DNA from: Cyclobacterium sp. 1_MG-2023
GTDB lineage: Bacteria; Bacteroidota; Bacteroidia; Cytophagales; Cyclobacteriaceae
Reading direction: 5' to 3'
DNA: 64,000 bases
Assembly: GCF_030546805.1 (NCBI RefSeq)
Contig: NZ_JAUOPC010000003.1
Span: 1 to 64,000, forward strand
The notes under the pieces are model-generated. The model saw only the letters and a list, made by a program, of their open reading frames with translations. It was not told the origin of the DNA and ran no database searches. The first letter of the stretch is position 1, and every line of letters begins with the position of its first letter. Positions 1 to 7,647 of the stretch are shown piece by piece. Made by a program: the position numbers and the translations under genes.

Positions 1-90
1 CGAACATCATTTAGAGAAGAATATTTGACATTTTTGAAAAAATTCAATGTTCCTTTTGAAGACCAATATTTATTTGACTGGTTGGAATGA
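1..90 (+). CDS. C-terminal fragment of an IS200-like (RAYT-type) transposase, cut by the window edge
   Basis: The first 29 codons are open and end in TGA at 88-90. They read FREEYLTFLKKFNVPFEDQY and then LFDWLE. This phrase (an F-R-E-x-Y-L-x-F-L-K-K segment followed by DxxYLF-W) is typical of the C-terminus of single-domain Y1 (HUH) transposases of the IS200/RAYT type in Bacteroidota. The catalytic HUH and Tyr motifs lie upstream of the window and cannot be checked. The palindrome-rich repeats that follow carry decayed copies of the same tail, which fits a REP-associated tyrosine transposase beside its own palindromes. The family call rests on a short fragment, so it is moderately sure. Confidence 0.6.
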   Translation, partial: RTSFREEYLTFLKKFNVPFEDQYLFDWLE

Positions 91-96
91 GGTGCC

Positions 97-109
97 ACTC
101 CTCTGGAGC
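97..109. repeat. REP-like palindrome after the transposase stop
   Basis: ACTCCTCTGGAGC lies seven bases after the transposase stop. It is the same CTCC-N3-GGAG palindrome that recurs in the copies at 291-616 and 735-1062, where it again sits just after a decayed transposase tail. Confidence 0.6.
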
Positions 110-290
110 ATCTCTGATACCAAGAGAATAAGGGTAAAAGTCATTTAGTATTTAACTCTTAATTGGAGAAAATTAAAATTGATACACTTTACTTTTTTAA
201 AAAAAGTGGGAAACCAAATTGTCGTTTTTAAAATGTGTAGTGCACATTCGGGATTTTTATGTATTTGGGAAGGAGTGTTTATATTATACT

Positions 291-616
291 GATTTATAAT
301 TATTTGACTTATGGTTAAAGCTCCGAAGGAGTTTTATTTTTGTAGTACTAGGTGCTTGAGTTATTACAAGCTCCCTAGGAGCGATACCCAAATTTTAATA
401 CAGAACGTTTTTGCTGTAAAGAATCAAGAATGGCTAATTAGATTTCAGGGTTCAGAAGACCAATATACGTTTTATTGGTTGGAATGTGCCGCTCCTCTGG
501 AGCTCCTGATCATTGAGGATACAATAATGCTACAAAAATATTGCTCCTCTGGAGCATCATAATTCTCAAGCGAATTATTGGGAACAAGAAGCATTTGTTT
601 CTAGGTTTGAGTAAAT
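291..616 (+). repeat. Decayed transposase-tail/palindrome repeat, copy 1
   Basis: This copy begins with GATTTATAATTATTTGACTT. It holds four short palindromes: GCTCCGAAGGAGT (320-332), GCTCCCTAGGAGC (370-382), GCTCCTCTGGAGC (491-503) and the same again (543-555). Between the second and third, the + frame reads EDQYTFYWLE, a clear relic of the transposase end EDQYLFDWLE at 1-90. The 83-codon open frame across this copy (311-562) is therefore repeat sequence and not a gene. Copy 2 at 735 follows the same order with many substitutions. Confidence 0.7.
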
Positions 617-734
617 GAAGGTTTGTAATTGTTGTTCAATAGCGATGAATGGGAGAGCAGGTTGTTGAATTACTTGACTTGTTATATAGAATCTAATTCG
701 TTTTCTTTCTTAGCAATTGTTCTATTATTAACTT

Positions 735-1062
735 GATTTATAATTATTTAACTTATGGCTGAAGCTCCGTAGGAGTTTCATTTTTGTAGCACTAGGTTTT
801 TGAATTATTACCAGCTCCGTAGGAGTGATACCTTAATTTTAATACAGTACGTTTTTGCAGTAAGAAACCGAGAATTTCTAATTTGGTTTCAGGGTTTTGA
901 AGACCAATATACGTTTGAATGGTTGGCATGAGGTGCCGCTCCTCTGGAGCTCCCGACCATTAATGATACAATATGCTACAAAAATATTGCTCCTCTGAAG
1001 CATTTAGATTTTCAACTGAATTATTGAGGGATACAATAAGCCTAAGTGTGTAAATTTGAGTA
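735..1062 (+). repeat. Decayed transposase-tail/palindrome repeat, copy 2
   Basis: This is a second copy of the element at 291-616, offset by 444 bases and starting with GATTTATAATTATTTAACTT. Its palindromes are GCTCCGTAGGAGT (764-776 and 814-826), GCTCCTCTGGAGC (938-950) and GCTCCTCTGAAGC (989-1001). The transposase relic EDQYTFEWLA followed by TGA ends at about 932, directly before the third palindrome, as at 1-109. The 118 bases between copies 1 and 2 hold nothing recognisable. Confidence 0.7.
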
Positions 1063-1089
1063 AGTTAAAACGTTTTATCATTTTGTTTA

Positions 1090-1172
1090 ATCCAAAGCTC
1101 CGTAGGAGTTTCATTTTAGTAGCACTTAGTGATTGAATTATTAAAAGCTCCATAGGAGCGATACCTTAATTT
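1090..1172 (+). repeat. Truncated palindrome repeat, copy 3
   Basis: Only the first part of the repeat is present: GCTCCGTAGGAGT (1097-1109), a spacer like those of copies 1 and 2, GCTCCATAGGAGC (1147-1159) and then GATACCTTAATTTT. After that the sequence diverges into the leader of the methyltransferase gene at 1250. The transposase relic and the CTCCTCTGGAG palindromes are missing. Confidence 0.65.
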
Positions 1173-1249
1173 TGTGGTATGGCAAATGCCAATTGAAAAA
1201 GTTATAAATTGGTAGGCAATGCCAAGAATTTTGGTGAAAATGTGAAACC

Positions 1250-1888
1250 ATGACGGAATTTTGGGAAGAAAACTTTAAAGACAAACAATCCATGTGGGGG
1301 TTTAGCCCGGCAGATGCAGCCATTGAAACCGTGAAACTGTTTCAAAAGCATGAACTGCGAAAAATCCTTGTCCCCGGCTTTGGCTATGGCAGAAATGCAA
1401 AAGTTTTTATGGATGAGGGCTTTGATGTGACCGGAATAGAAATCTCAGAAACGGCAATTGATATTGCCAGAAAGCAATATGGAAACCAAATAAATGTTCA
1501 CCACGGATCAGTAAGTGGAATGCCTTTTGACAATGAAACTTACGATGGGATCTTTTGCTATGCCTTGATTCATTTGCTTGAAAAGAAAGATCGGCCCAAA
1601 CTAATAGCCGATTGTTACAAGCAGCTTAACGAAGGTGGTTTAATGGTTTTTGTAGCTATTTCTACCGAAGACCATGCTTTTGGGAAAGGGGAGGAGATTG
1701 GCAAGAATAGATTTTTGACACCTCATGGTGTTGAATTGTTTTTTTATAACCTAGATTCTGTAAACGATGAATTTGGTGATTATGGGCTGCTTGAATCCAA
1801 GACAATCATGGAGCCGGCGAAAAACATAGTAGGCAAGCCCGGCCAAAAATTTTGGCAGATTGTATGCAAGAAAGCTGCTGTAGGTTAA
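1250..1888 (+). CDS. Class I SAM-dependent methyltransferase
   Basis: This 212-residue soluble protein has a Rossmann methyltransferase fold. Motif I is VPGFGYGRNA (about residues 41-50). The acidic end of strand 2 is in GIEISETAID (about 62-71). Later come the motif II-like stretch YDGIFCYALIHLL and a GGLMVF strand (about 128-134). The arrangement resembles the TehB/thiopurine-methyltransferase-like group acting on small molecules. The substrate cannot be told from sequence. The next gene starts 19 bp downstream on the same strand, so the two may be co-transcribed. The upstream DNA is repeat sequence. The function class is solid and the exact role unknown. Confidence 0.8.
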   Translation: MTEFWEENFKDKQSMWGFSPADAAIETVKLFQKHELRKILVPGFGYGRNAKVFMDEGFDVTGIEISETAIDIARKQYGNQINVHHGSVSGMPFDNETYDGIFCYALIHLLEKKDRPKLIADCYKQLNEGGLMVFVAISTEDHAFGKGEEIGKNRFLTPHGVELFFYNLDSVNDEFGDYGLLESKTIMEPAKNIVGKPGQKFWQIVCKKAAVG

Positions 1889-1907
1889 AAGAATTAAATT
1901 ATAGCAC

Positions 1908-2489
1908 ATGACCAAGGTAATAATCGAGGATTTCTGTCCATCAAATAAAGAAGAATGGAGCAATTGGCTAGAACGCCATCACTTAATAAAAGAGGCTGTA
2001 TGGCTCATTGTTTATAAGAAAAGATCAGCTACTCCAAACCTTACTTGGAGCGAATCTGTAGATGAGGCTTTGCGATTTGGCTGGATCGACAGTTTGAAAA
2101 AGCCTATAGATGATGAAAAGTACAGACAATACTTCAGCAAAAGAAAGGCAAACAGTATTTGGTCAAAAACGAATAAAGACAAAATTGAAGCTTTATTAGA
2201 GAAAGGCTTGATGTCGGAGGCAGGCTTAAAAACGGTTGAAATTGCCAAAAAAAATGGATCCTGGTCTATCTTGGATGCTGCAGAAACCTTGGAAGTTCCC
2301 ATGGATTTAGCAAGTAAATTCAATGAGTTTCCGGGGGCAAGAGACTTTTTCGATAGTCAAAGTAAATCTTGCAGGAAAAGCTTGCTAACATGGATTGCAA
2401 TGGCAAAGCGACCCGTTACTCGAGAAAAAAGAGTATTGGAAATAGCAGAAAATGCTGGGCAGAATTTAAAACCTAAGGCATTTCGATAG
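1908..2489 (+). CDS. YdeI/OmpD-associated family protein
   Basis: This 193-residue cytoplasmic protein has no signal peptide. The N-terminal half holds the family pattern W-x-x-W-L-x-x-H (about 16-24), VWLIVYKK, a TWSESVDEALRFGWIDS block (about 45-61) and YFSKRKANSIWSKTN. The C-terminus carries the AKRPVTREKRVLEIAENA helix seen in these proteins. Relatives are annotated as YdeI/OmpD-associated or bacteriocin-protection proteins, but their biochemistry is unsettled. The gene follows the methyltransferase by 19 bp. Confidence 0.8.
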   Translation: MTKVIIEDFCPSNKEEWSNWLERHHLIKEAVWLIVYKKRSATPNLTWSESVDEALRFGWIDSLKKPIDDEKYRQYFSKRKANSIWSKTNKDKIEALLEKGLMSEAGLKTVEIAKKNGSWSILDAAETLEVPMDLASKFNEFPGARDFFDSQSKSCRKSLLTWIAMAKRPVTREKRVLEIAENAGQNLKPKAFR

Positions 2490-2587
2490 GTGCCAAGTAC
2501 TCGTCTTTTGGCTTTGCCTTTCGTTAATCCCCTTGAGCAATTTTAATACAGAAATATCTATTAAAAAAACATAAATCCCAAAATTCT

Positions 2588-2953
2588 ATGAAAGACACAA
2601 GTCACCACGATGAACGGATTGCCAAAATGACATTCGCCACGGTATACCCGCATTATGTAACAAAAGTAGAAAGGAAGGGAAGAACAAAAGAAGAATTGCA
2701 TCAGGTAATTGATTGGCTCACAGGATTTAATGAGGAGAAACTTCAGGAACTTATTGAAAATCAAGCTACTTTTGAACATTTTTTTCAGGAAGCCAACCTA
2801 AACCCCAATGTTGACAAGGTAAAAGGAGTTATTTGTGGTTATCGTGTGGAGGAGATTACAAATCCCTTGACACAACAAGTACGGTGGATGGACAAGCTGG
2901 TAGATGAATTGGCCAAAGGTAAAAAGATAGAAAAGATTTTAAGGGGTAGTTAG
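2588..2953 (+). CDS. DUF2200 family protein
   Basis: This 121-residue soluble protein opens with DERIAKMTFATVYPHYVTKVERKG, the usual beginning of the DUF2200 family, and keeps the central IDWLTGF segment and the C-terminal VRWMDKLVDELAKGK helix. Its length matches the family (about 110-120 residues). The function is unknown. Homologues turn up as single genes in many phyla, and the neighbours here do not suggest a pathway. The leader is 98 bp long. Confidence 0.85.
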   Translation: MKDTSHHDERIAKMTFATVYPHYVTKVERKGRTKEELHQVIDWLTGFNEEKLQELIENQATFEHFFQEANLNPNVDKVKGVICGYRVEEITNPLTQQVRWMDKLVDELAKGKKIEKILRGS

Positions 2954-3016
2954 GGGTTGAATGGTTGGTATTAGCAAGGTGTAGATAAAGGATTTTAGGG
3001 TGACTTAAGTTAGCTT

Positions 3017-3047
3017 TTTGTCCTATGATTTAAAATCCTTTAATTTG
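3017..3047 (+). promoter_or_regulatory. Candidate Bacteroidota-type promoter of the LRR lipoprotein gene
   Basis: TTTG at 3017-3020 is followed after 19 bases by TTAATTTG at 3040-3047. That is one mismatch from the TTTG...TAnnTTTG consensus used by the main sigma factor of this phylum. The start codon is at 3067, giving a short leader. Confidence 0.35.
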
Positions 3048-3066
3048 TCACCTAAGAATCCATATT

Positions 3067-3804
3067 ATGAGAAATATATGTTTACTAGCATCTTTGTTAT
3101 TATTTCTTGCCTGTACGGAAGAGGAAGTGCCTTCTCAGCCGGTTGTATACGATGGTGATCTTGAAATTAGGTCGCTCTCTGACCTTAAAGATATTGCAGA
3201 AAGGGGGTATACAACCATTAATGGAGTGCTTGCCATTCATTATACCAATGAAGTGGAAGATTTTTCACTGCTGAAAAACTTGCAAGAGGTTTCAGGCCTT
3301 ATTATACGTTACAATGATGACCTCCAATCCTTGAAAGGGTTAGAGAATATTGAGAAGGTGGCTTTCCTAGAGATAGAAAGTAACCTTGAATTAAAGGATT
3401 TGACCGGTTTGGAAAACTTAAAATCAGTAACTAAAATTCTTTCCATTAAAGACAATGATCAATTGGGCTCCTTGGCTGGTTTAAAAGCATTGACTTCCTT
3501 GAAAGAGCAGTTTGTATTATTTGATAATAGGTCTTTAACCAACCTTCATGGTTTGGAGCAATTGCAGGAAGCCCAACAAATGCTGATAACGAATAATGTC
3601 AACCTAACAAGTTTAGAAGGCTTAGAAAACTTAAATACATCTGCAGATATTAGGGTTTATTCCAATGATTCACTCATAGATTTTTGTGCCCTGTCAAATT
3701 TCATGGAAAAGAAAGGAGAAGAAGATTCATATGTTGCCCTATTGAACGCTTTTAACCCTACCATAGCCGATTTTGAGAACGGTAACTGTGTCTGGATTCC
3801 ATAG
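3067..3804 (+). CDS. Secreted LRR (receptor L-domain-like) lipoprotein
   Basis: This 245-residue protein has a lipoprotein signal peptide (MRNICLLASLLLFLAC, lipid-modified Cys at 16) and an acidic start after it. The body is made of irregular leucine-rich units such as LQSLKGLENIEKV, LKDLTGLENLKSV, LTNLHGLEQLQEA and LTSLEGLENLN, spaced about 23-25 residues apart. These match the receptor L-domain-like repeats common in Bacteroidota surface proteins. There is no catalytic motif. It is probably an envelope-anchored binding or structural protein. It is monocistronic, with 146 bp to the next start. Confidence 0.7.
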   Translation: MRNICLLASLLLFLACTEEEVPSQPVVYDGDLEIRSLSDLKDIAERGYTTINGVLAIHYTNEVEDFSLLKNLQEVSGLIIRYNDDLQSLKGLENIEKVAFLEIESNLELKDLTGLENLKSVTKILSIKDNDQLGSLAGLKALTSLKEQFVLFDNRSLTNLHGLEQLQEAQQMLITNNVNLTSLEGLENLNTSADIRVYSNDSLIDFCALSNFMEKKGEEDSYVALLNAFNPTIADFENGNCVWIP

Positions 3805-3950
3805 AAATTGGTAGCAACTTGACCTTTAAATTAATATTCAGTTGATTTAGATTTAACACAGCACAAGGCTTAATTTCCTAATCTTAATGGCCTTCCTTCA
3901 ACTTTTAGTAGTATAGCTTAGTGATACTTTACATAAGATTTATAAAGCAT

Positions 3951-4778
3951 ATGCATTTGATTACAAAAAGAATTTTAGCACCATTATTATTCCTTTTCTT
4001 ATTTGTCCAATTTGGCCAAGCACAGGTTGATGAAATCAAGGAAAAGTTTCTTAAAACTGAAGAATTGATGGTAATTGCTCACCGAGCAGCCAACCAAAAT
4101 TTCCCGGAAAATAGTATTGTTGCCATAGAAGAAGCTATCCGTATGGGAGTGGATATAATTGAGCTAGACATTAGGGTGACTGCTGATGGTGTAGTGGTTT
4201 TGATGCATGATCAAACAGTAAATAGAACAACCACCGGCAGCGGAGATATTGAAACTTTGGATTATAGCTATTTACAAACTTTAAACTTACTTCATAAAGG
4301 AGAAGCTACCAAGGAGAAAATTCCAACTTTAGAAGAAGCATTGAAAGTTACGAAAGGGCGGATTATGGTGGATATGGACATGAAAACGGATAAAGTGGAA
4401 GAAGTGTTGGAGGTGGTTAAAGCCATGGATGTTGTTGATGAACTGTTGTTTTTTGATTCAGATTGGGATGTTTTGGCGGCATTTCAGACAAAGCTTCCGG
4501 ATGCGTTTATTATGCCAAGAACTTACAAAACAAAAGAGATTAAAAAGGCGGTTAAGAAATTTAACCCTAGGGCAGTGCACATAGACCCGAGTTTTTATAC
4601 ACCTAAAACAGTGGCAAAAGCAAAAAAATATGGTGTAAGGCTCTGGATTAACGCTCTAGGAGATGTGGACAGGGAAATGCTAGCCAATCCCGACCAAGAA
4701 TGGGCCCGAGAATGGCTAAATAAAGGAGCTACCATGGTACAGACTGATGTGCCAAGCTTTTGGACAAAACTCAAGTAA
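3951..4778 (+). CDS. Secreted glycerophosphodiester phosphodiesterase
   Basis: This enzyme hydrolyses glycerophosphodiesters to glycerol-3-phosphate and an alcohol, here outside the cytoplasm. I chose the ATG at 3951 because it opens directly into a signal peptide (LLFLFLFVQFGQAQ); an ATG 30 bases upstream would put a charged tail in front. The mature part has the GDPD signature: the HR pair in VIAHRAANQNFPENS (His44, Arg45, Glu54), the ELD pair (Glu71, Asp73) and LMHDQTVNRTT (His86). TIM-barrel strands follow (MVDMDMK, VHIDPSF, WINALGD). The 275-residue length fits a single-domain member. A terminator hairpin lies at 4800. Confidence 0.88.
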   Translation: MHLITKRILAPLLFLFLFVQFGQAQVDEIKEKFLKTEELMVIAHRAANQNFPENSIVAIEEAIRMGVDIIELDIRVTADGVVVLMHDQTVNRTTTGSGDIETLDYSYLQTLNLLHKGEATKEKIPTLEEALKVTKGRIMVDMDMKTDKVEEVLEVVKAMDVVDELLFFDSDWDVLAAFQTKLPDAFIMPRTYKTKEIKKAVKKFNPRAVHIDPSFYTPKTVAKAKKYGVRLWINALGDVDREMLANPDQEWAREWLNKGATMVQTDVPSFWTKLK

Positions 4779-4799
4779 ATTGACCTTAATGATTTGAAG

Positions 4800-4830
4800 G
4801 TGTGATAGCTGGTGCTGTCACACTTTTTTT
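4800..4830 (+). terminator. Rho-independent terminator after the GDPD gene
   Basis: GTGTGATAGC and GCTGTCACAC form a stem with a TGGT loop (4800-4823, one G-T pair), followed by seven Ts (4824-4830). It lies 22 bp after the GDPD stop. Confidence 0.75.
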
Positions 4831-4970
4831 GTAATCTAAGGCGTTTTTTCAAGCCTTTTGGACAGCTTCAGTACTTTTTGGAAAAAGTGATTTGCTTCCT
4901 TATCTGTCTTTGGAGGCTACATAATCCTTTGCCTTTATTTTTAATTTTCAAGGTTGTACCCCTATGATTT

Positions 4971-5066
4971 AACCCGGATTATGTAATAGAATGTCTATTG
5001 CATATTTCGGGTTTAAGTCTTTTAACCCTAAATAAGTATTAGATGATCTATTGCCTATTTAGGGTT
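4971..5066. repeat. Two tandem 43-bp structured hairpin repeats
   Basis: Two units, 4971-5013 and 5024-5066, are each bounded by an AACCC...GGGTT inverted repeat with a nested inner pair (AATAGA/TCTATT in unit 1, TAGAT/ATCTA in unit 2). They match at 33 of 43 positions by my count. The sixth stem pair changes from G-C in unit 1 to T-A in unit 2, a compensatory change. Unit 2 overlaps the stop codon of the regulator gene ending at 5059 and could serve as its terminator on the minus strand. A related copy, split by extra DNA, lies at 24728-24928. Confidence 0.65.
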
Positions 5067-5832
5067 TAACCTTGTCAAAAGCACTATACAATACAATTAG
5101 CAGGAGAATTTCACTAATTGCCAAGAATAATAAACCCAACAAAGCCAATACAACAGAAATAAAAAGCAAGCCCGTGATCATGACCACAATGCCAGCACCT
5201 ATGGCCATGTTTCCAAATTCTTCTTTGTACCTATAAAGTCCGAACCCAAAAATCAAGTAAATGCTTCCGAATAATATGGACTGAGCGGCCACCAGGGGCA
5301 ATGGATCAGTATCCATGTTATAAAACAAGTAGAGGTCAGCAGCTATGCAAATCACAATTCCTGCAACGGCTAGTAAGGAAGCCGGTTTTATCCAATTGTT
5401 TTCCCAAATATGCCCCATCTGATAAAATCCAAGCATAAATAGAGAGTAAAATATCAATATGCTTATTTTGACTAAGGTGTATTGCCAAGCTGAGATACTT
5501 ATAGGCAGAGAAGTACTTAACCCATAGTCCATATAAGCTTCCCAAAAGGCCAATATGAAATAGACTACCCCACTAATGAATGCCAAGAGCAGCCATTTCG
5601 GTGCTTTCTTTGAGGTACTTGAAAGAGGATTATTTGCTTGTAATTGATCGAGTTCTATGTTTAGCGCTGCAAAGATTGACCGAACAGTATGTGATCTAGG
5701 GGTAACTTCACCTGCTTCGATGCGTTGAATTGTGCGCACATTGATATTGCAGCGTGCAACCAATTCTTCTTGAGTGAGTCCATTCGCCTTTCTTAATTCA
5801 AGGATTTTCTTTCCCAATTCCGGTTGTTCCAT
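5059..5832 (-). CDS. XRE-family regulator with a C-terminal membrane domain
   Basis: The first 65 residues of this 257-residue protein are a Cro/CI-type helix-turn-helix: GKKILELRKANGLTQEELVA, then NINVRTIQRIEAGEVTPRS and the SIFAALNIEL helix. From about residue 75 to the end there are roughly six hydrophobic segments (for example WLLLAFISGVVYFILAFW, ILIFYSLFMLGFYQM, LLFISVVLALLGLLFLAI). It is thus a membrane-tethered DNA-binding protein, and the membrane part has no domain I recognise. Its target is unknown. A direct repeat at 5905-5927 upstream could be an operator for autoregulation. It stands alone on the minus strand. Confidence 0.8.
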   Translation of the reverse strand: MEQPELGKKILELRKANGLTQEELVARCNINVRTIQRIEAGEVTPRSHTVRSIFAALNIELDQLQANNPLSSTSKKAPKWLLLAFISGVVYFILAFWEAYMDYGLSTSLPISISAWQYTLVKISILIFYSLFMLGFYQMGHIWENNWIKPASLLAVAGIVICIAADLYLFYNMDTDPLPLVAAQSILFGSIYLIFGFGLYRYKEEFGNMAIGAGIVVMITGLLFISVVLALLGLLFLAISEILLLIVLYSAFDKVKP

Positions 5833-5904
5833 GAGATTCTATTCGTTTGGTTTCATTTGCAAGGTCTGCTAAAAATTGTTTAATGAGCCTGTATCTGCAA
5901 CGGA

Positions 5905-5927
5905 TTTAACCCGACATTTACCCGACA
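5905..5927. promoter_or_regulatory. Direct repeat upstream of the XRE regulator, possible operator
   Basis: TTTAACCCGACA (5905-5916) and TTTACCCGACA (5917-5927) are adjacent near-identical units. They lie about 75-95 bp before the start of the regulator gene read on the minus strand. The operator role is inference. Confidence 0.3.
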
Positions 5928-6006
5928 ATCGACTTATTTAATGATTATTGACACCAAATAGATATGTTTTCGCATAAATAAACCATTTGGTATATGAAGG
6001 GTTGAG

Positions 6007-6852
6007 TTATTTCGTAAGGATAATAAAATCAGCAAGGGCCTTTTTGTTTTCTAGATTTTCATTATTAGCAAAGCATGAAATGGTTTTTACATGTAATTTC
6101 GGTTTCATTCTTTTTAATTCAGCCACGGTTCCAAGTCGCTCGTCACTATGAAACCTACCGGTAAGGTGTAATATTTTTGTTTTTTTGTCTTTACGCCATG
6201 CTTTGAGTATGCTTTCAGCCATGGTAGCGTCACGGAGCAATTGAGCATGGAAAACCGATGGTCCCATACTATGTGCATGAGCACCCATGGCTTCATTGAA
6301 TTTGTGCAGGTAAGGGTCTCCGGCTTCAGGGATTTTTATTTTTGCAAACAAGCGCCGGGATTTTCTTTGGAGTAGGTCTAAAGAGGTCAAGCCTTTTCTA
6401 CTTACCATATTTGCATACCTACCGGGTACATTGGCTGCAATCACTTGTTGCTTATTTTCTTTGGCTAAATTTACCAAAGGAGCATAATCTGAATAATTGT
6501 TCCAAACTTTGCCTTCTTGCCGGAGTTTCTTTTCTGTAATTAAACCTGCAAGGTATTCGTCCAATACGAGCTGCACATCTCTCTCAAACATCTCCATACT
6601 GAGGGTTAGGGAGCCGTTCTTTGCTAGCAAATCGTTGTACAATTCGTATTGTAACACATGAGCAATGCTGTCATTGTGTTCTTCTCCAAAAAATATGACT
6701 TCTGCCTCAGTTAGTTTATCCACTAAAGAAACCAAAGAGAGTTTATTTCCCGTTTTCGTTTCAATAATTGTATAGGACTCTTGTTGAGAGGTGGTAGGTG
6801 GAAGGCTGAACTGTAAAAGAATAAAAAAGAGAGAGGTGATAGAAAAATTCAT
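6007..6852 (-). CDS. ChaN-family secreted protein
   Basis: This 281-residue protein belongs to the ChaN/DUF399 group, whose Campylobacter member binds heme. I take the second ATG (6852), which leads straight into a signal peptide (MNFSITSLFFILLQFSLPPTTS); an ATG 18 bases earlier is also possible. Family marks are VIFFGEEHNDSIAHVLQYEL (about 49-68), LSMEMFERDVQ with the EYLAG segment, WNNYSDYAPLVNLAKEN, VIAANVPGRY and ILHLTGRFHSDERLG. There is no clear lipobox, so it is probably a soluble periplasmic protein. A role in iron or heme handling is inference from the family. No heme genes are nearby. Confidence 0.8.
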   Translation of the reverse strand: MNFSITSLFFILLQFSLPPTTSQQESYTIIETKTGNKLSLVSLVDKLTEAEVIFFGEEHNDSIAHVLQYELYNDLLAKNGSLTLSMEMFERDVQLVLDEYLAGLITEKKLRQEGKVWNNYSDYAPLVNLAKENKQQVIAANVPGRYANMVSRKGLTSLDLLQRKSRRLFAKIKIPEAGDPYLHKFNEAMGAHAHSMGPSVFHAQLLRDATMAESILKAWRKDKKTKILHLTGRFHSDERLGTVAELKRMKPKLHVKTISCFANNENLENKKALADFIILTK

Positions 6853-7069
6853 CGTAAGGGAGTTTAGCATGTTAAATTATAAAATTCTAAATATTTTATC
6901 AAAAAGGAATGCCAAGAGGATAATATCAATAAATAAAAAGATGGCTTGGGTTCTATGCTCAGAATGAGTGAATGCCTTTTTTTATTAGGGGAAACAACAA
7001 CTTTTCTAAATCTAATTCCGTCTAGGTTTTAATGTTTACTCAAAATTAACAATTAAAATTATTTCAAAG

Positions 7070-7522
7070 ATGATCAGAAAGGGCATGTTCACCCTATTGC
7101 TAATGGTAGGGTTTGTTTATATGGAAGCAAAAGCTCAACAGGAGTTTAAAATTGTGACCGTAGTAGAATCTATTGTGCCAATGGGAATTGGTAGGTCTCG
7201 TATTATTGACAGTCAGACGGAAAATAATTATGAAGAATATACCACTGATAGAACAGATGGTAAAAAAAGTAATCAAAAAGAAATCAAAAGGTCTGATATT
7301 AAGGTGGATGAGTTGGAAGAAACGAAATTACTCAATTTTTTCAGTTTGACCGGAATCAACTTTCAGAACATTGCTTCAAATGATGCAGTTATCGCTTCAA
7401 AAATCAATGCTATGCTGTCAAAGGGCTGGAAACTGACCTATGTTGCAAGTGGAGTGGAAAGCAATGCTGGAGCAGATGATGGCAAAGGTATTTATATTAC
7501 CCGCTTGTTTTTTTCCAGGTAG
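7070..7522 (+). CDS. Secreted protein of unknown function
   Basis: This 150-residue protein begins with a signal peptide (MFTLLLMVGFVYMEAKAQ). The rest is a compact mixed domain with EFKIVTVVESIVPMGIGRSR, a charged lysine-rich middle (about 60-80), LNFFSLTGINFQNIASNDA and a C-terminal WKLTYVASGVESNAGADDGK then IYITRLFF. The end pattern (a long W-x-L strand, then GIYITR) resembles small secreted Bacteroidota proteins annotated only as hypothetical. I recognise no enzyme motif. A terminator-like hairpin follows at 7540. Confidence 0.65.
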   Translation: MIRKGMFTLLLMVGFVYMEAKAQQEFKIVTVVESIVPMGIGRSRIIDSQTENNYEEYTTDRTDGKKSNQKEIKRSDIKVDELEETKLLNFFSLTGINFQNIASNDAVIASKINAMLSKGWKLTYVASGVESNAGADDGKGIYITRLFFSR

Positions 7523-7539
7523 GGTGATGAATAAAGAAT

Positions 7540-7575
7540 AGGAGTAAAGGTGGATATGAGGTCTCCTTTACTCCT
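7540..7575 (+). terminator. Hairpin, probable terminator after the secreted protein gene
   Basis: AGGAGTAAAGG (7540-7550) pairs perfectly with CCTTTACTCCT (7565-7575). The T-tract after it is weak. It lies 17 bp after the stop at 7522. Confidence 0.5.
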
Positions 7576-7647
7576 TTAATGGGCAGTGAAGATGATTTTG
7601 AGAATTTCATTTTCAGAAGTCGGACCTAAATTGTACATTTAGAAACG

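Noticed and set aside
311-562. An 83-codon plus-strand open frame
   Set aside because: It runs across repeat copy 1 and contains only a decayed transposase tail and palindromes; copy 2 has a stop at the same place, so it is not a gene.
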